Assembly (NCBI GenBank): GCA_964245015.1
Contig: CAXTMA010000066.1
Location: 1-17,038, forward strand
Origin: RH-AL1 sp964245015
GTDB taxonomy: Bacteria > Pseudomonadota > Alphaproteobacteria > Rhizobiales > Beijerinckiaceae
DNA: 17,038 bases
Direction of reading: 5' to 3'
The notes beneath the pieces are model-generated. The model was not told the origin of the DNA, ran no database searches, and saw only the letters and a list, made by a program, of their open reading frames with translations. This document shows positions 6,662 through 14,261 of the stretch, one piece after another (within the stretch, counting starts at the first letter, position 1; every line of letters begins with the position of its first letter). The translations under genes and the position numbers were made by a program.

Positions 6662-8161
6662 TCAGATCGTCTGGTTGTAGGCTCCGACGTCCGGGTTCTC
6701 GCGCAGGATGGCGTCGACGGCGTGGAACATCGCGCGCATGTTGGCCTCCGAGGTCGGGCTCTCCACCACCACGACGAGCTCGGGCTTGTTGGAGGAGGCG
6801 CGCACGAGCCCCCAGGTGCCGTCGGCCACCGTGACGCGCACCCCGTTCACCGTGGTGACGCCGCGGATCGACTGGCCGATCAGCTCGCCCCCCTGCTCCG
6901 CCAGCGCCGCGATGCGCTCCGTGACGCGGTTGATGACGCCGTATTTGACCTCGTCGGCGCAGTGCGGCGACATCGTCGGCGAGCCCCACGTCAGCGGCAG
7001 GTCGGCATACAGCTCGGCCATCGTTTTCGTCGGGTTGCGGTCAAGCATGTCGAGCACGGCGATGGCGGTGACGAGCCCGTCGTCGTAGCCGCGGCCGATC
7101 GGGGCGTTGAAGAAGAAGTGCCCCGACTTCTCGAAGCCGGCCAGCGCCTTGAGGTCGGACACGCGCCGCTTGATGTAGGAATGGCCGGTCTTCCAGTAGT
7201 CGGTCGAGACGCCGTTCGCCTTCAACACGGGATCGGTGTCGAACAGGCCGGTCGACTTGACATCGACCACGAAGCGGGCGCGCGGGTGCAGCGCCGAAAG
7301 GTCGCGGGCGAGCATCACGCCGATCTTGTCGGCGAAGATCTCGGCGCCGGTATTGTCGACGACCCCGCAGCGGTCGCCGTCGCCGTCGAACCCGAGGCCG
7401 ACGTCGGCGCCGTGGGCGCGCACCGCGTCGGCCATGGCGTGCAGCATGTGCAGGTCTTCGGGGTTGGGATTGTAGCGCGGGAAGGTGAAGTCGAGGTCGG
7501 TGTCGAGCGGCACCACCTGGCACCCCAGCCGCTCCAGCAGACCGGGGGCGAAGGCGCCGGCCGTGCCGTTGCCGCAGGCGGCGACGACCTTGAGCGGACG
7601 CTTGAACGGCGGCCGGCGGGCGAGGTCGTCGAGGTATCGCCGGGGAAACTCGGCCTCGTAGGCGTAGCCGCCGCCGGCCGCCGTGCGATAGCTGCCCGAC
7701 AGCACGATGTCGCGCAGCCGTCCCATCTCGTCGGGCCCGAAGGTGACCGGGCGCTGCACCCCCATCTTGACGCCGGTCCAGCCGTTGTCGTTGTGCGAGG
7801 CCGTGACCATCGCCACCGCCGGGCAGTCCAGCTCGAACTGGGCGAAGTAGGCCATCGGCGACAGGGCGAGCCCGATGTCGTGGACGCGGATGCCGGCCGC
7901 CATCAAGCCCTGCATCAGCGCGATCTTGATGGACGCGGAATAGGAGCGGAAGTCATGGCCGGTGACGAGCTTGGGCTCGACGCCCATCTCGTGGATCAGC
8001 GTGCCCAGGCCCAGACCCAAAGCCTGCACACCCATCAGGTTGATTTCGCGCTCGAACAGCCAGCGCGCGTCGTATTCGCGGAAGCCGGTCGGCTTGACCA
8101 TTGGCTGCGTTTCAAAGGCGAGCGTGTTGGCACGCAGCGTCGGTTGAGGCTTGGGAAACAT
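6662..8161 (-). CDS. Phosphomannomutase/phosphoglucomutase
   Basis: This is a 499-aa cytoplasmic enzyme of the alpha-D-phosphohexomutase superfamily. It interconverts the 1- and 6-phosphates of mannose and/or glucose, feeding nucleotide sugars for exopolysaccharide or LPS. All four domain signatures are present: the phosphoserine loop TASHN (120-124, S122), the metal-binding DGDGDR (259-264), the sugar-specificity loop EKSGHFF (344-350) and the phosphate-binding RASSNKPEL (454-462). The glutamate of the sugar-binding loop alone does not settle the preferred sugar. The start at 8161 has AGGA 5 nt upstream; the frame extends back into the intergenic region without support. It is the last gene of the minus-strand run. 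Confidence 0.94.
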   Translation of the reverse strand: MFPKPQPTLRANTLAFETQPMVKPTGFREYDARWLFEREINLMGVQALGLGLGTLIHEMGVEPKLVTGHDFRSYSASIKIALMQGLMAAGIRVHDIGLALSPMAYFAQFELDCPAVAMVTASHNDNGWTGVKMGVQRPVTFGPDEMGRLRDIVLSGSYRTAAGGGYAYEAEFPRRYLDDLARRPPFKRPLKVVAACGNGTAGAFAPGLLERLGCQVVPLDTDLDFTFPRYNPNPEDLHMLHAMADAVRAHGADVGLGFDGDGDRCGVVDNTGAEIFADKIGVMLARDLSALHPRARFVVDVKSTGLFDTDPVLKANGVSTDYWKTGHSYIKRRVSDLKALAGFEKSGHFFFNAPIGRGYDDGLVTAIAVLDMLDRNPTKTMAELYADLPLTWGSPTMSPHCADEVKYGVINRVTERIAALAEQGGELIGQSIRGVTTVNGVRVTVADGTWGLVRASSNKPELVVVVESPTSEANMRAMFHAVDAILRENPDVGAYNQTI

Positions 8162-8277
8162 CGTGGTCCTGCGAGGTCCTCGCGCGGGGGCGGCGCGCCG
8201 CCACCAGGATAAGGGCGTTTCACCCGCCGCGGAACCACCTTTCCCGCACGCGTTGCGGCGCGGCGGCAGGGCCGCAG
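8162..8277. other. Palindromes upstream of the phosphohexomutase gene
   Basis: The 116-bp gap between the chemoreceptor and mutase genes contains a perfect 14-nt palindrome (8189-8202, GGCGGCGCGCCGCC). It also contains a near-perfect inverted repeat GCGAGG-t-CCTCGC (8171-8183) directly before the mutase ribosome binding site. These could end the upstream transcript or act as an operator, but GC-rich sequence yields such symmetry easily. Confidence 0.3.
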
Positions 8278-10056
8278 TCAGTGTGCGCGCATCTTGTAGG
8301 CCATGCGGACCACGCCCCAGTGACGGCCAGCGACATAGACCGGCGCGTCGAACTCCATGGTCATCGCCGACCCGTCGCCCATGTTGCGGGCATAGCTCTG
8401 CACGAGAAAAGGCCGGAAACTGCGCGACGCCATCAGGCCGACCCGCTCCTTGTTCATTCGCCGGATGCGCGAATGGCGGAAGTTCCACGCTGTGTCGCGG
8501 CCGCGGCGGGCCTGCGCGTATCGCTGGTTGTGCACGGCGATGAAGCCGTTGCGGTCCTGCAGCAGGCAGAACTCGGGCTGCGGCGCGCGTTCCAGCTCAC
8601 CTTCAAGGCGATGCGCCAGCAGCCGATCCAGCACGGCGCTGGAAGCCGTGCGGTACTCGGCCGGATCGAAGTCGCCGACCTCGACGTACTGGTCGTCGAA
8701 CAGCTCCGTTTCCCTAAGCGTGCCCGCCGCGACCGCGCTCTCGATGGCGGAGGCGACGTCGGCGGCGATCGCCTGCACGCGTTCGACATAGGGCCAGTAC
8801 AGGGCGCGCAGGCGCCGAAGTTCCTCGGCGATGCGGTCGCGCAGCGCCGGCTGGGCCTCGACGAACACGGTTTCGAATCCCGCCGTGGTCGGCGTCAGCA
8901 GCCGGATGGCGAAGCTGCCGAGCACAGGCGTTTCCACCCGCACCGTGTCGCCGAGCACCGTGCTCTGCAGTTCGGGAGGCGTCGCGAGCTGAAGGCCGTC
9001 GAGCGAGAGGTCGAGGATGTGAACCTTGCAGCTGCCGCCGCGATGATGAAGCGTCCCCTCCAGCATCAGCGGCCAGCGCTCGGTCGCCGCGTCACGTTCG
9101 CTGCCCTCGTCGCCGCTGCCCTGGCGCAGCAGGATGATGGCGTGCTCGGTCAAACGGGCAAAGGCGTGCCGCGCCTTGCCGGCCGCCTGCTCGGCCGAGG
9201 AGGTCATCGCCCGCACCGTTCCGCCCAGCGTGCGCATGCGCCCGGCGGACGCGCGAACCTTCTGCGCGAGGCTCGCCACGCTTTCCGATCCCAGGCCGAT
9301 CTCGCGGGTCTGCTCGCCCTGCGCCATCATCGCCGCGCGCACGGCCGTGAACACGTCCTCCAGGCTGCCGATCGTCGACTCAAAGGCGCGCACTTCGGCG
9401 GTGTTGACCACGGCGCGCTCGCGGATGCGCTTCACGGAGGCGACGATCTCGTCGGTGGCGCGCTGCGTCTGCTGCGACAGGGACTTCACCTCCCCCGCCA
9501 CGACGCGGAAGCCGGCGCCGGCCGCGCCGGCCCGCGCCGCCTCGATGGTGGCGTTGAGCGCCAGCAGGTTGGTTTGCGCGGCGATGGCGGCGATCATCTT
9601 GATGGCGCGCTCGATCTCGGCGATGGAAGCCATCAGCTCCTCCACGCTGCCCAGCGCGGATCGCGAGCGGGCGTGGGCCTGGTCGACCGCGCCGGCGGCG
9701 GTCGCCAAGCGTTCCTCGATCACGTCGCTCTGGCTTTGCAGGTTGCAAACGGACGCGACGAACTGGTCGGCGCGGGTCCGCATCATCTCGGCGGAGGTGT
9801 CGAACTCGCCGGAAAAGGCCGACATCTCGTCGGCGAGCGAGATCGCCTCGGTGAGGATCCGGCCCAGCGACAGGTTGGTTTCGGTGGCCGTACCGATGCC
9901 GGTGAACAGATCGCTTTCGGCGGCGCGCCGCGTATCCGTCGTGTTGCGCGGCGGGGATGACGCAAGGTCAGGTTGGGGAGGCGGTTCCGTCGGATCCGGC
10001 GTCGCGCTCGCGCGCCGAGCCGCTGCTCGTCCGGGCCAGATCCTCCGCATCAGCAT
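8278..10056 (-). CDS. Soluble methyl-accepting chemotaxis protein with PilZ-like and C-terminal sensor regions
   Basis: This 592-aa chemoreceptor has no membrane segment. Order of parts: a Pro/Ser-rich N-terminus (1-45); helices leading to the conserved signalling hairpin at about 156-205 (QTNLLALNATIEAARAG, then GFRVVAGEVKSLSQQT), which contacts CheA/CheW; a PilZ-like beta region (about 325-402) with DLSLDG at 349-354; a helical linker (404-445); and a C-terminal sensor-like region (about 455-590) with FCLLQDRNGFIAVHN and GRHWGVVRMAYK. This C-terminal pattern occurs in other soluble receptors and resembles a PAS/Cache fold. The first arginine of the PilZ RxxxR motif is not present at the usual spacing, so c-di-GMP binding is doubtful. 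The start at 10056 lacks a good ribosome binding site; an ATG at 10050 is also possible. No che genes are nearby. Confidence 0.9.
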   Translation of the reverse strand: MLMRRIWPGRAAARRASATPDPTEPPPQPDLASSPPRNTTDTRRAAESDLFTGIGTATETNLSLGRILTEAISLADEMSAFSGEFDTSAEMMRTRADQFVASVCNLQSQSDVIEERLATAAGAVDQAHARSRSALGSVEELMASIAEIERAIKMIAAIAAQTNLLALNATIEAARAGAAGAGFRVVAGEVKSLSQQTQRATDEIVASVKRIRERAVVNTAEVRAFESTIGSLEDVFTAVRAAMMAQGEQTREIGLGSESVASLAQKVRASAGRMRTLGGTVRAMTSSAEQAAGKARHAFARLTEHAIILLRQGSGDEGSERDAATERWPLMLEGTLHHRGGSCKVHILDLSLDGLQLATPPELQSTVLGDTVRVETPVLGSFAIRLLTPTTAGFETVFVEAQPALRDRIAEELRRLRALYWPYVERVQAIAADVASAIESAVAAGTLRETELFDDQYVEVGDFDPAEYRTASSAVLDRLLAHRLEGELERAPQPEFCLLQDRNGFIAVHNQRYAQARRGRDTAWNFRHSRIRRMNKERVGLMASRSFRPFLVQSYARNMGDGSAMTMEFDAPVYVAGRHWGVVRMAYKMRAH

Positions 10057-10127
10057 GGGACATCATCGGTGACGTGAATCGAAGCGCATCTGAGCAAGCC
10101 CGGGTTAAGCGGCCGTGAAGAACCGCC

Positions 10128-10985
10128 TCAGGACGCGCCTTCTCGCGTTTGAATGCGGTCGAAGCCGGTGAACACGGTGAAGGTGTCGGCCCTGGCGATG
10201 GCGCAAAGCGTCACGTCGAGAGCGCGGGCGCGCTCGATGGCGAAGGAGGTCGGCGCCGAGATCGCGACGAGACAACGTGCGCCGAAGGTCGCCGTCTTTT
10301 CCACCATCTCGAAGGAGCAGCGGCTGGTGATGACGGCGAAGCCGGATACGGGATCGATGCCGGCACGCAGCAGCGCCCCGATCAGCTTGTCCAGCGCGTT
10401 GTGCCGGCCGACGTCCTCGCGCACCTCCAGCAGGGTGCCGGACCTGTCCGCCCAGGCGGCGGCGTGCACGGCGCGGGTCGCGGCGTTCAGCACCTGTCGC
10501 TCGTCGAGCGTGCGAAGGGCGCGGGCGATCGCCGCGACGTCGATCGGCGCGGCGCCCTCGCCAGCGCCGGCGGCGGCCCGCCTCAAGGCCCCGATGTCGT
10601 CGATGCCGCACACGCCGCATCCCGTGCGCCCGGTCATCGCCCGCTGCCGCGCGAGGTGCCTGCGCAGCCTGTCGCCGCGCAGGCCGATGCGCAACGCCAG
10701 CCCGTCGGGCAAAGCCTCGACCCGGACATCGCGGATCTCGCCGGCTTGCTCGATCAGTCCTTCCGTCAGGCTGAAGCCATAGGCGAAGTCGAGGAGGTCG
10801 GAGGGCGTGAGCATCATCACCGCGAAGGGGACGTCGGCGAGGATGACCTGCACGGGCACCTCGACGGCAACCGCGCGCTCCTCGGCGCGCAGCAGCGTGC
10901 CGTCGAGCGCGACGATCCGGCACACCGCCCGCGTCACCGCCTCGGTTGCGGGCGGCTCGGGCGACGGATCGCCGGCGCGGCTCAC
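10128..10985 (-). CDS. fdhD: FdhD, formate dehydrogenase sulfurtransferase
   Basis: This is a 285-aa protein. FdhD transfers sulfur from a cysteine desulfurase to the molybdenum cofactor of formate dehydrogenase, which is needed for activity. The conserved double-cysteine loop is present as RTGCGVCG (C123, C126), along with FAYGFSLTEGLI near 67-78, VREDVGRHNALDKLIG and TSRCSFEM. The first ~17 residues are not conserved. The start is given as GTG at 10985, which overlaps the dehalogenase stop (GTGA) and suggests coupled translation; a GTG at 10937 is the other option. Neither has a clear ribosome binding site. No formate dehydrogenase subunit gene is in the window, so its client is encoded elsewhere. 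Confidence 0.93.
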   Translation of the reverse strand: MSRAGDPSPEPPATEAVTRAVCRIVALDGTLLRAEERAVAVEVPVQVILADVPFAVMMLTPSDLLDFAYGFSLTEGLIEQAGEIRDVRVEALPDGLALRIGLRGDRLRRHLARQRAMTGRTGCGVCGIDDIGALRRAAAGAGEGAAPIDVAAIARALRTLDERQVLNAATRAVHAAAWADRSGTLLEVREDVGRHNALDKLIGALLRAGIDPVSGFAVITSRCSFEMVEKTATFGARCLVAISAPTSFAIERARALDVTLCAIARADTFTVFTGFDRIQTREGAS

Positions 10986-11659
10986 CGGGGGGCGGACTGG
11001 CGCGGGGCCTCGACGTCGGCGAGCGAGGTCACGACCCGGTCGGGCGGCAGGTCGAGGTATTCGTCCGGCTTGCCGGTGCGGTTCACCCAAATGGTGGCAA
11101 AGCCGAAGGCCTTGGCGCCGGCGATGTCCCAACGGTTGGAGGAAAGAAAAGCCACCTCGCGCGGGGTCGTGCGAAAGCTTTGGGCGACCAGGCCGTAGAT
11201 CGCCGGCAGCGGCTTGTAGCTCATCTGACGCTCCACGGTGAGCACGGCGTCGAGCAGGTGGGTCAGCTTGGCGGCGCGCGTCGCGTTGGCCAGCATGGCG
11301 GCGGTGCCGTTCGACAGGATCGCCGTGCGGGCGCCGCCCTCGCGCAGCCGGCGCAGGGTCGGCGCCGCATCGGGATAGGCGTCCAGCTCCTCGTAGGCGG
11401 CGAGCAGCTTCGGGCGCAGCCCTTCTGGCAGACCGCCGGTCGACGCCGCCGCCACGTCGAGGGCGGCGGCGGTCAGGTCGCGGAAATCGCGCCAACGCCC
11501 CATCAACGCGTAAGTCCAGGTGTATTCGAGCTGCTTGACCCGCCACAGCTGCGACAAGGCCTCGGCGTGGGCGCCGATCTCCCCGCGATAGCGCTCGACC
11601 GCCGAATGGACATCGAACAGCGTGCCGTAGGCATCGAAGACGTAGACCTTGGCGTGCAT
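10982..11659 (-). CDS. Haloacid dehalogenase, type II (L-2-haloacid dehalogenase family)
   Basis: This 225-aa HAD-superfamily hydrolase has the length of the type II 2-haloacid dehalogenases. The catalytic set of that family is complete by position: D9 (nucleophile, FDAYGTLFD), T13, R40, S116 (LSNGT), K149 and Y155, then S173, N175 and D178 (SSNRWD). WRVKQLEYTW around 39-48 is also typical. It would hydrolyse short 2-haloalkanoic acids to hydroxy acids, though the natural substrate is unproven and some relatives act on phosphates. The start at 11659 puts the nucleophile at residue 9, as in the family; the AGG upstream is distant (10 nt). It overlaps fdhD by 4 nt and follows ilvA by 58 nt. Confidence 0.9.
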   Translation of the reverse strand: MHAKVYVFDAYGTLFDVHSAVERYRGEIGAHAEALSQLWRVKQLEYTWTYALMGRWRDFRDLTAAALDVAAASTGGLPEGLRPKLLAAYEELDAYPDAAPTLRRLREGGARTAILSNGTAAMLANATRAAKLTHLLDAVLTVERQMSYKPLPAIYGLVAQSFRTTPREVAFLSSNRWDIAGAKAFGFATIWVNRTGKPDEYLDLPPDRVVTSLADVEAPRQSAPR

Positions 11660-11717
11660 CCCCGGCGAACCTCGGTTTCCATTCCACGGCAACGGCCGAC
11701 GCCGCCCGCGCCCGGCC

Positions 11718-13343
11718 TTATTCTGCCGCCGGCAACCGTCGGGCCGTCACAGACCCGGCGAGGCCGGCCGGCATTTCGCCATTGAGGAAGATCTTGTAGG
11801 CGGGATTGGCGCTTTCGTCCCAGTAAGGATAGCCGAGCGCGTCGAGACAGGCGTGGAACTCGGACCGCGCGGCGCGGGGCACGACCAGGCCGGCGAGCAC
11901 GCGCCCGTAATCGGCCCCGTGGTTGCGGTAATGGAACAAGGTGATGTCCCAGCCGCCGGCACCTGCCCCGGTCCGTCCGCCCCCCGCGTCGTGGGCGAGA
12001 CCGTCGAGGAAGCGGAGCAGCGCCCCCGGCCGCTCGGGAAACTGGAAGCGGTAAAGGCGCTCGTCGGGCAGGCCGTGGGCGCGGCCGCCGACCATGTAGC
12101 GGATGTGGACCTTGGCGGTTTCATCGTCCGACAGGTCGAGCACGCCGTAGCCGGCCGCGCGCAGCGACCCGACCAGCGCCGACTTTTCCGCCGCGCCGCC
12201 GGCGAGCTGCACGCCGACGAAGACGTGGGCCTCGCGCCCGCCGGCGTGGCGGTAGTTGAACTCGGTGATGAGGCGCGGCCCGATCGTCGCGACGAAGGCA
12301 CGGTAGCTTCCCGGACGCTCGGGAATGGTGACGGCCAGCAGCGCCTCGCGGCGTTCGCCCAGCTCGGCGCGCTCGGCGATGTGACGCAGGCGGTCGAAGT
12401 TGAGGTTGGCGCCGGAGTTCACCGTGACGAGCGCGCCCCCGCGCCCTTCGCCACCCGCCTGGCCGCGACGCCGCCCGGCATAGGCCTTCAGTCCGGCGAG
12501 GCCGACGGCGCCAGCCGGCTCGGCCGATCCGCGGGTGTCGTCAAAGATGTCCTTCACCGCGGCGCAGATCTCGTCGGTGGACACGGTGATGACGTCGTCG
12601 AGGAGCTCGCGGCAGATCCGGAAGGTTTCCACCCCGACCTGACGCACGGCGACGCCGTCGGCGAACAGCCCGACCTGGGCCAGCTCGATCCGCTCGCCGA
12701 GCCGGATCGCTTCCGCCATGGAGGGCGCGTCGTCCGGTTCGACCCCGATCACCTTGATGTCGGGGCGCAGATACTTCGTGAAGGAGGCGATGCCGGCGGC
12801 GAGCCCGCCGCCGCCGACGGGCACGAAGATCGCCTCGATGGGATCGGGATGCTGGCGCAGGATCTCCATGCCCACCGTGCCCTGCCCGGCGATCACGTCG
12901 GGATCGTCGTAGGGCGGCACGAAGGTCAGGCCGCGCTCGGCCTCCAATTGCCGGGCATGGGTCAGCGCCTCGTCGAAGGCGTCGCCGTGCAGCACCACCT
13001 CGCCGCCGAGCCGGCGCACCGCGTCGACCTTGATGGAAGGGGTTGTGCGCGGCATCACCACGATGGCCGTGAGGCCGAGCTTGCCGGCGGCGAGGGCGAC
13101 GCCCTGCGCGTGGTTGCCGGCCGAGGCGGTGACGATGCCGCGCGCGCGCACCTGCGGGGACAGGCCGACGATCTTGTTGTAGGCACCGCGGAGCTTGAAG
13201 GAATGCACGGGCTGCAGGTCTTCCCGCTTGAGGAAGACGGGCGCACCCAGCCGCTGCGACATCCGCACCATCGGGTCGAGCGGCGACTCGATGGCGACGT
13301 CGTAGACGCGCGCCGACAGGATCATCTTGGGATAGTCGTGCAT
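11718..13343 (-). CDS. ilvA: Threonine ammonia-lyase, biosynthetic (two ACT-like domains)
   Basis: This 541-aa PLP enzyme converts threonine to 2-oxobutanoate, the first step towards isoleucine. The catalytic domain holds the Schiff-base lysine K50 in SFKLRGAYNK, SAGNHAQG (74-81) and the phosphate-binding GGGGLAAG (177-184). Two ACT-like regulatory domains follow, starting near VTIPERPG (338-345) and RFQFPERPG (432-440), with FHYRNHGADYGRVLAG in the second. This is the arrangement of the isoleucine-inhibited biosynthetic enzyme rather than the short catabolic form. There are Gly/Arg-rich insertions at about 291-303 and 450-464. The start at 13343 matches where relatives begin (then KMILSARVYDV); the open frame extends to 13418 and no strong ribosome binding site decides it. 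Confidence 0.93.
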   Translation of the reverse strand: MHDYPKMILSARVYDVAIESPLDPMVRMSQRLGAPVFLKREDLQPVHSFKLRGAYNKIVGLSPQVRARGIVTASAGNHAQGVALAAGKLGLTAIVVMPRTTPSIKVDAVRRLGGEVVLHGDAFDEALTHARQLEAERGLTFVPPYDDPDVIAGQGTVGMEILRQHPDPIEAIFVPVGGGGLAAGIASFTKYLRPDIKVIGVEPDDAPSMAEAIRLGERIELAQVGLFADGVAVRQVGVETFRICRELLDDVITVSTDEICAAVKDIFDDTRGSAEPAGAVGLAGLKAYAGRRRGQAGGEGRGGALVTVNSGANLNFDRLRHIAERAELGERREALLAVTIPERPGSYRAFVATIGPRLITEFNYRHAGGREAHVFVGVQLAGGAAEKSALVGSLRAAGYGVLDLSDDETAKVHIRYMVGGRAHGLPDERLYRFQFPERPGALLRFLDGLAHDAGGGRTGAGAGGWDITLFHYRNHGADYGRVLAGLVVPRAARSEFHACLDALGYPYWDESANPAYKIFLNGEMPAGLAGSVTARRLPAAE

Positions 13344-13520
13344 CGCCGGGCTGTTCGGTTGGATCCGTGTTGAACCGCGCCCGAGCTTCGGCCGGTCCGC
13401 CGTTTGGTTCCTCGACATATGTGATCTGCGTCGGAACTGTCCAGGTGACGACGCCCGGCCGGTACCCGCGACGGTCCCGCCGGCCGCTGCGGCGCCGGCC
13501 TGATTTGCCGCGTCGGTGAA
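13344..13520. other. Divergent intergenic region between ilvA and bluB
   Basis: These 177 bp separate outward-facing ilvA and bluB and should contain both promoters. I see no confident -35/-10 pair, no leader peptide rich in Ile/Val/Leu codons, and no match to the cobalamin riboswitch core. An 8-nt palindrome ACATATGT near 13418 and a GCCGGC/GCCGGC stem (13479-13499) are the only symmetric elements. Confidence 0.4.
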
Positions 13521-14198
13521 ATGGCCTCACAACATCCGCCCCTGTTCGAACATCGATCCTTGCAGCCACCCTCCTTCTCCCCCGCCCTGCGCGACGAACT
13601 GCTCGACCTGCTGAGGTGGCGCCGCGACGTGCGCGCCTTCCGCCGCGAGCCGCTGCCGGCCGGCTTGGTGGAGCGCCTCGTCGGCACCGCCTGCCTCGCG
13701 CCGTCCGTCGGCTTGAGCGAACCCTGGCGCTTCGTGCTGGTCGATGATCCCGGCCGCCGCGCGGCGGTGCGCGCCAACTTCGAGGCGGCCAACGCCGCCG
13801 CCCTGCAGGCTCAGGGTGCCGAGCGGCAGCAGGCCTACGCCCGGCTCAAGCTCGCCGGGCTCGACGAGGCGCCGGTGCATCTGGCCGCCTTCGCCGATCC
13901 CGACGACGCGCAGGGTCACGGGCTCGGGCGGCGGACCATGCCGGGGATGACCGAGCTCAGCGTCGCCATCGCCGTGCACACGCTTTGGCTCGCCGCCCGC
14001 GCGGAAGGCATCGGGCTGGGCTGGGTGTCGATCCTCGACCCCGGTCCGCTGCCGGCCCTGCTCGACGTGCCCGCGCGCTGGCGCTTCGTCGGTTACCTCT
14101 GCCTCGGTTATCCCGCCGCCGTCGACGATCGGCCAGCCCTCGAGCGCGCCGGCTGGGACGCGCGGCGGGACCCGGCCAGCCGGCTGTGGCGGCGTTGA
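13521..14198 (+). CDS. bluB: BluB, 5,6-dimethylbenzimidazole synthase
   Basis: This 225-aa flavin-destroying enzyme of the nitroreductase fold uses O2 to turn reduced FMN into 5,6-dimethylbenzimidazole, the lower ligand of cobalamin. Family signatures are clear: WRRDVRAF (33-40, with D36 probably equivalent to the essential Asp of Sinorhizobium BluB), APSVGLSEPWRFV (60-72), YARLKLAGLDEAPVHLA (106-122), MPGMTELSVAIAVHTLWLAARAEG (140-163, quoted in part as MPGMTE) and GWVSILDP (167-174, S170 probably the second key residue). It is the normal length. The start at 13521 has only a weak GGTGA upstream. No other cobalamin genes are nearby and no B12 riboswitch precedes it. Confidence 0.94.
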   Translation: MASQHPPLFEHRSLQPPSFSPALRDELLDLLRWRRDVRAFRREPLPAGLVERLVGTACLAPSVGLSEPWRFVLVDDPGRRAAVRANFEAANAAALQAQGAERQQAYARLKLAGLDEAPVHLAAFADPDDAQGHGLGRRTMPGMTELSVAIAVHTLWLAARAEGIGLGWVSILDPGPLPALLDVPARWRFVGYLCLGYPAAVDDRPALERAGWDARRDPASRLWRR

Positions 14199-14223
14199 GC
14201 GGACTGCCCCCCCCCAGCGGCCC

Positions 14224-14259
14224 TGCGAGGCTTGCGAAAGCCCGCTTCGGAGCCTCGCA
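14224..14259 (+). promoter_or_regulatory. Inverted repeat overlapping the DUF427 ribosome binding site
   Basis: A perfect 9-bp inverted repeat, TGCGAGGCT (14224-14232) and AGCCTCGCA (14251-14259), ends 2 nt before the ATG at 14262. The GGAG ribosome binding site (14249-14252) spans the start of the right arm. When folded, the RNA would partly hide this site, so it may control translation; it could also serve as the end of the bluB transcript, though no T-run follows. Confidence 0.4.
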
Positions 14260-14261
14260 CC

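Noticed and set aside
6722..8212. A 496-codon plus-strand frame opposite the phosphohexomutase
   Set aside because: It mirrors the coding frame of a well-conserved enzyme and has no recognisable domain or ribosome binding site; similar long antisense frames oppose the chemoreceptor and ilvA genes.
13344..13520. A cobalamin riboswitch or an isoleucine attenuator leader peptide
   Set aside because: I found neither the conserved B12-box pattern nor a short frame rich in Ile/Leu/Val codons followed by a terminator.
14207..14215. A run of nine C residues as a phase-variation tract
   Set aside because: It lies between genes, outside any coding frame and not in an evident promoter spacer, so slippage would have no clear effect; it is noted only as part of the DUF427 leader.
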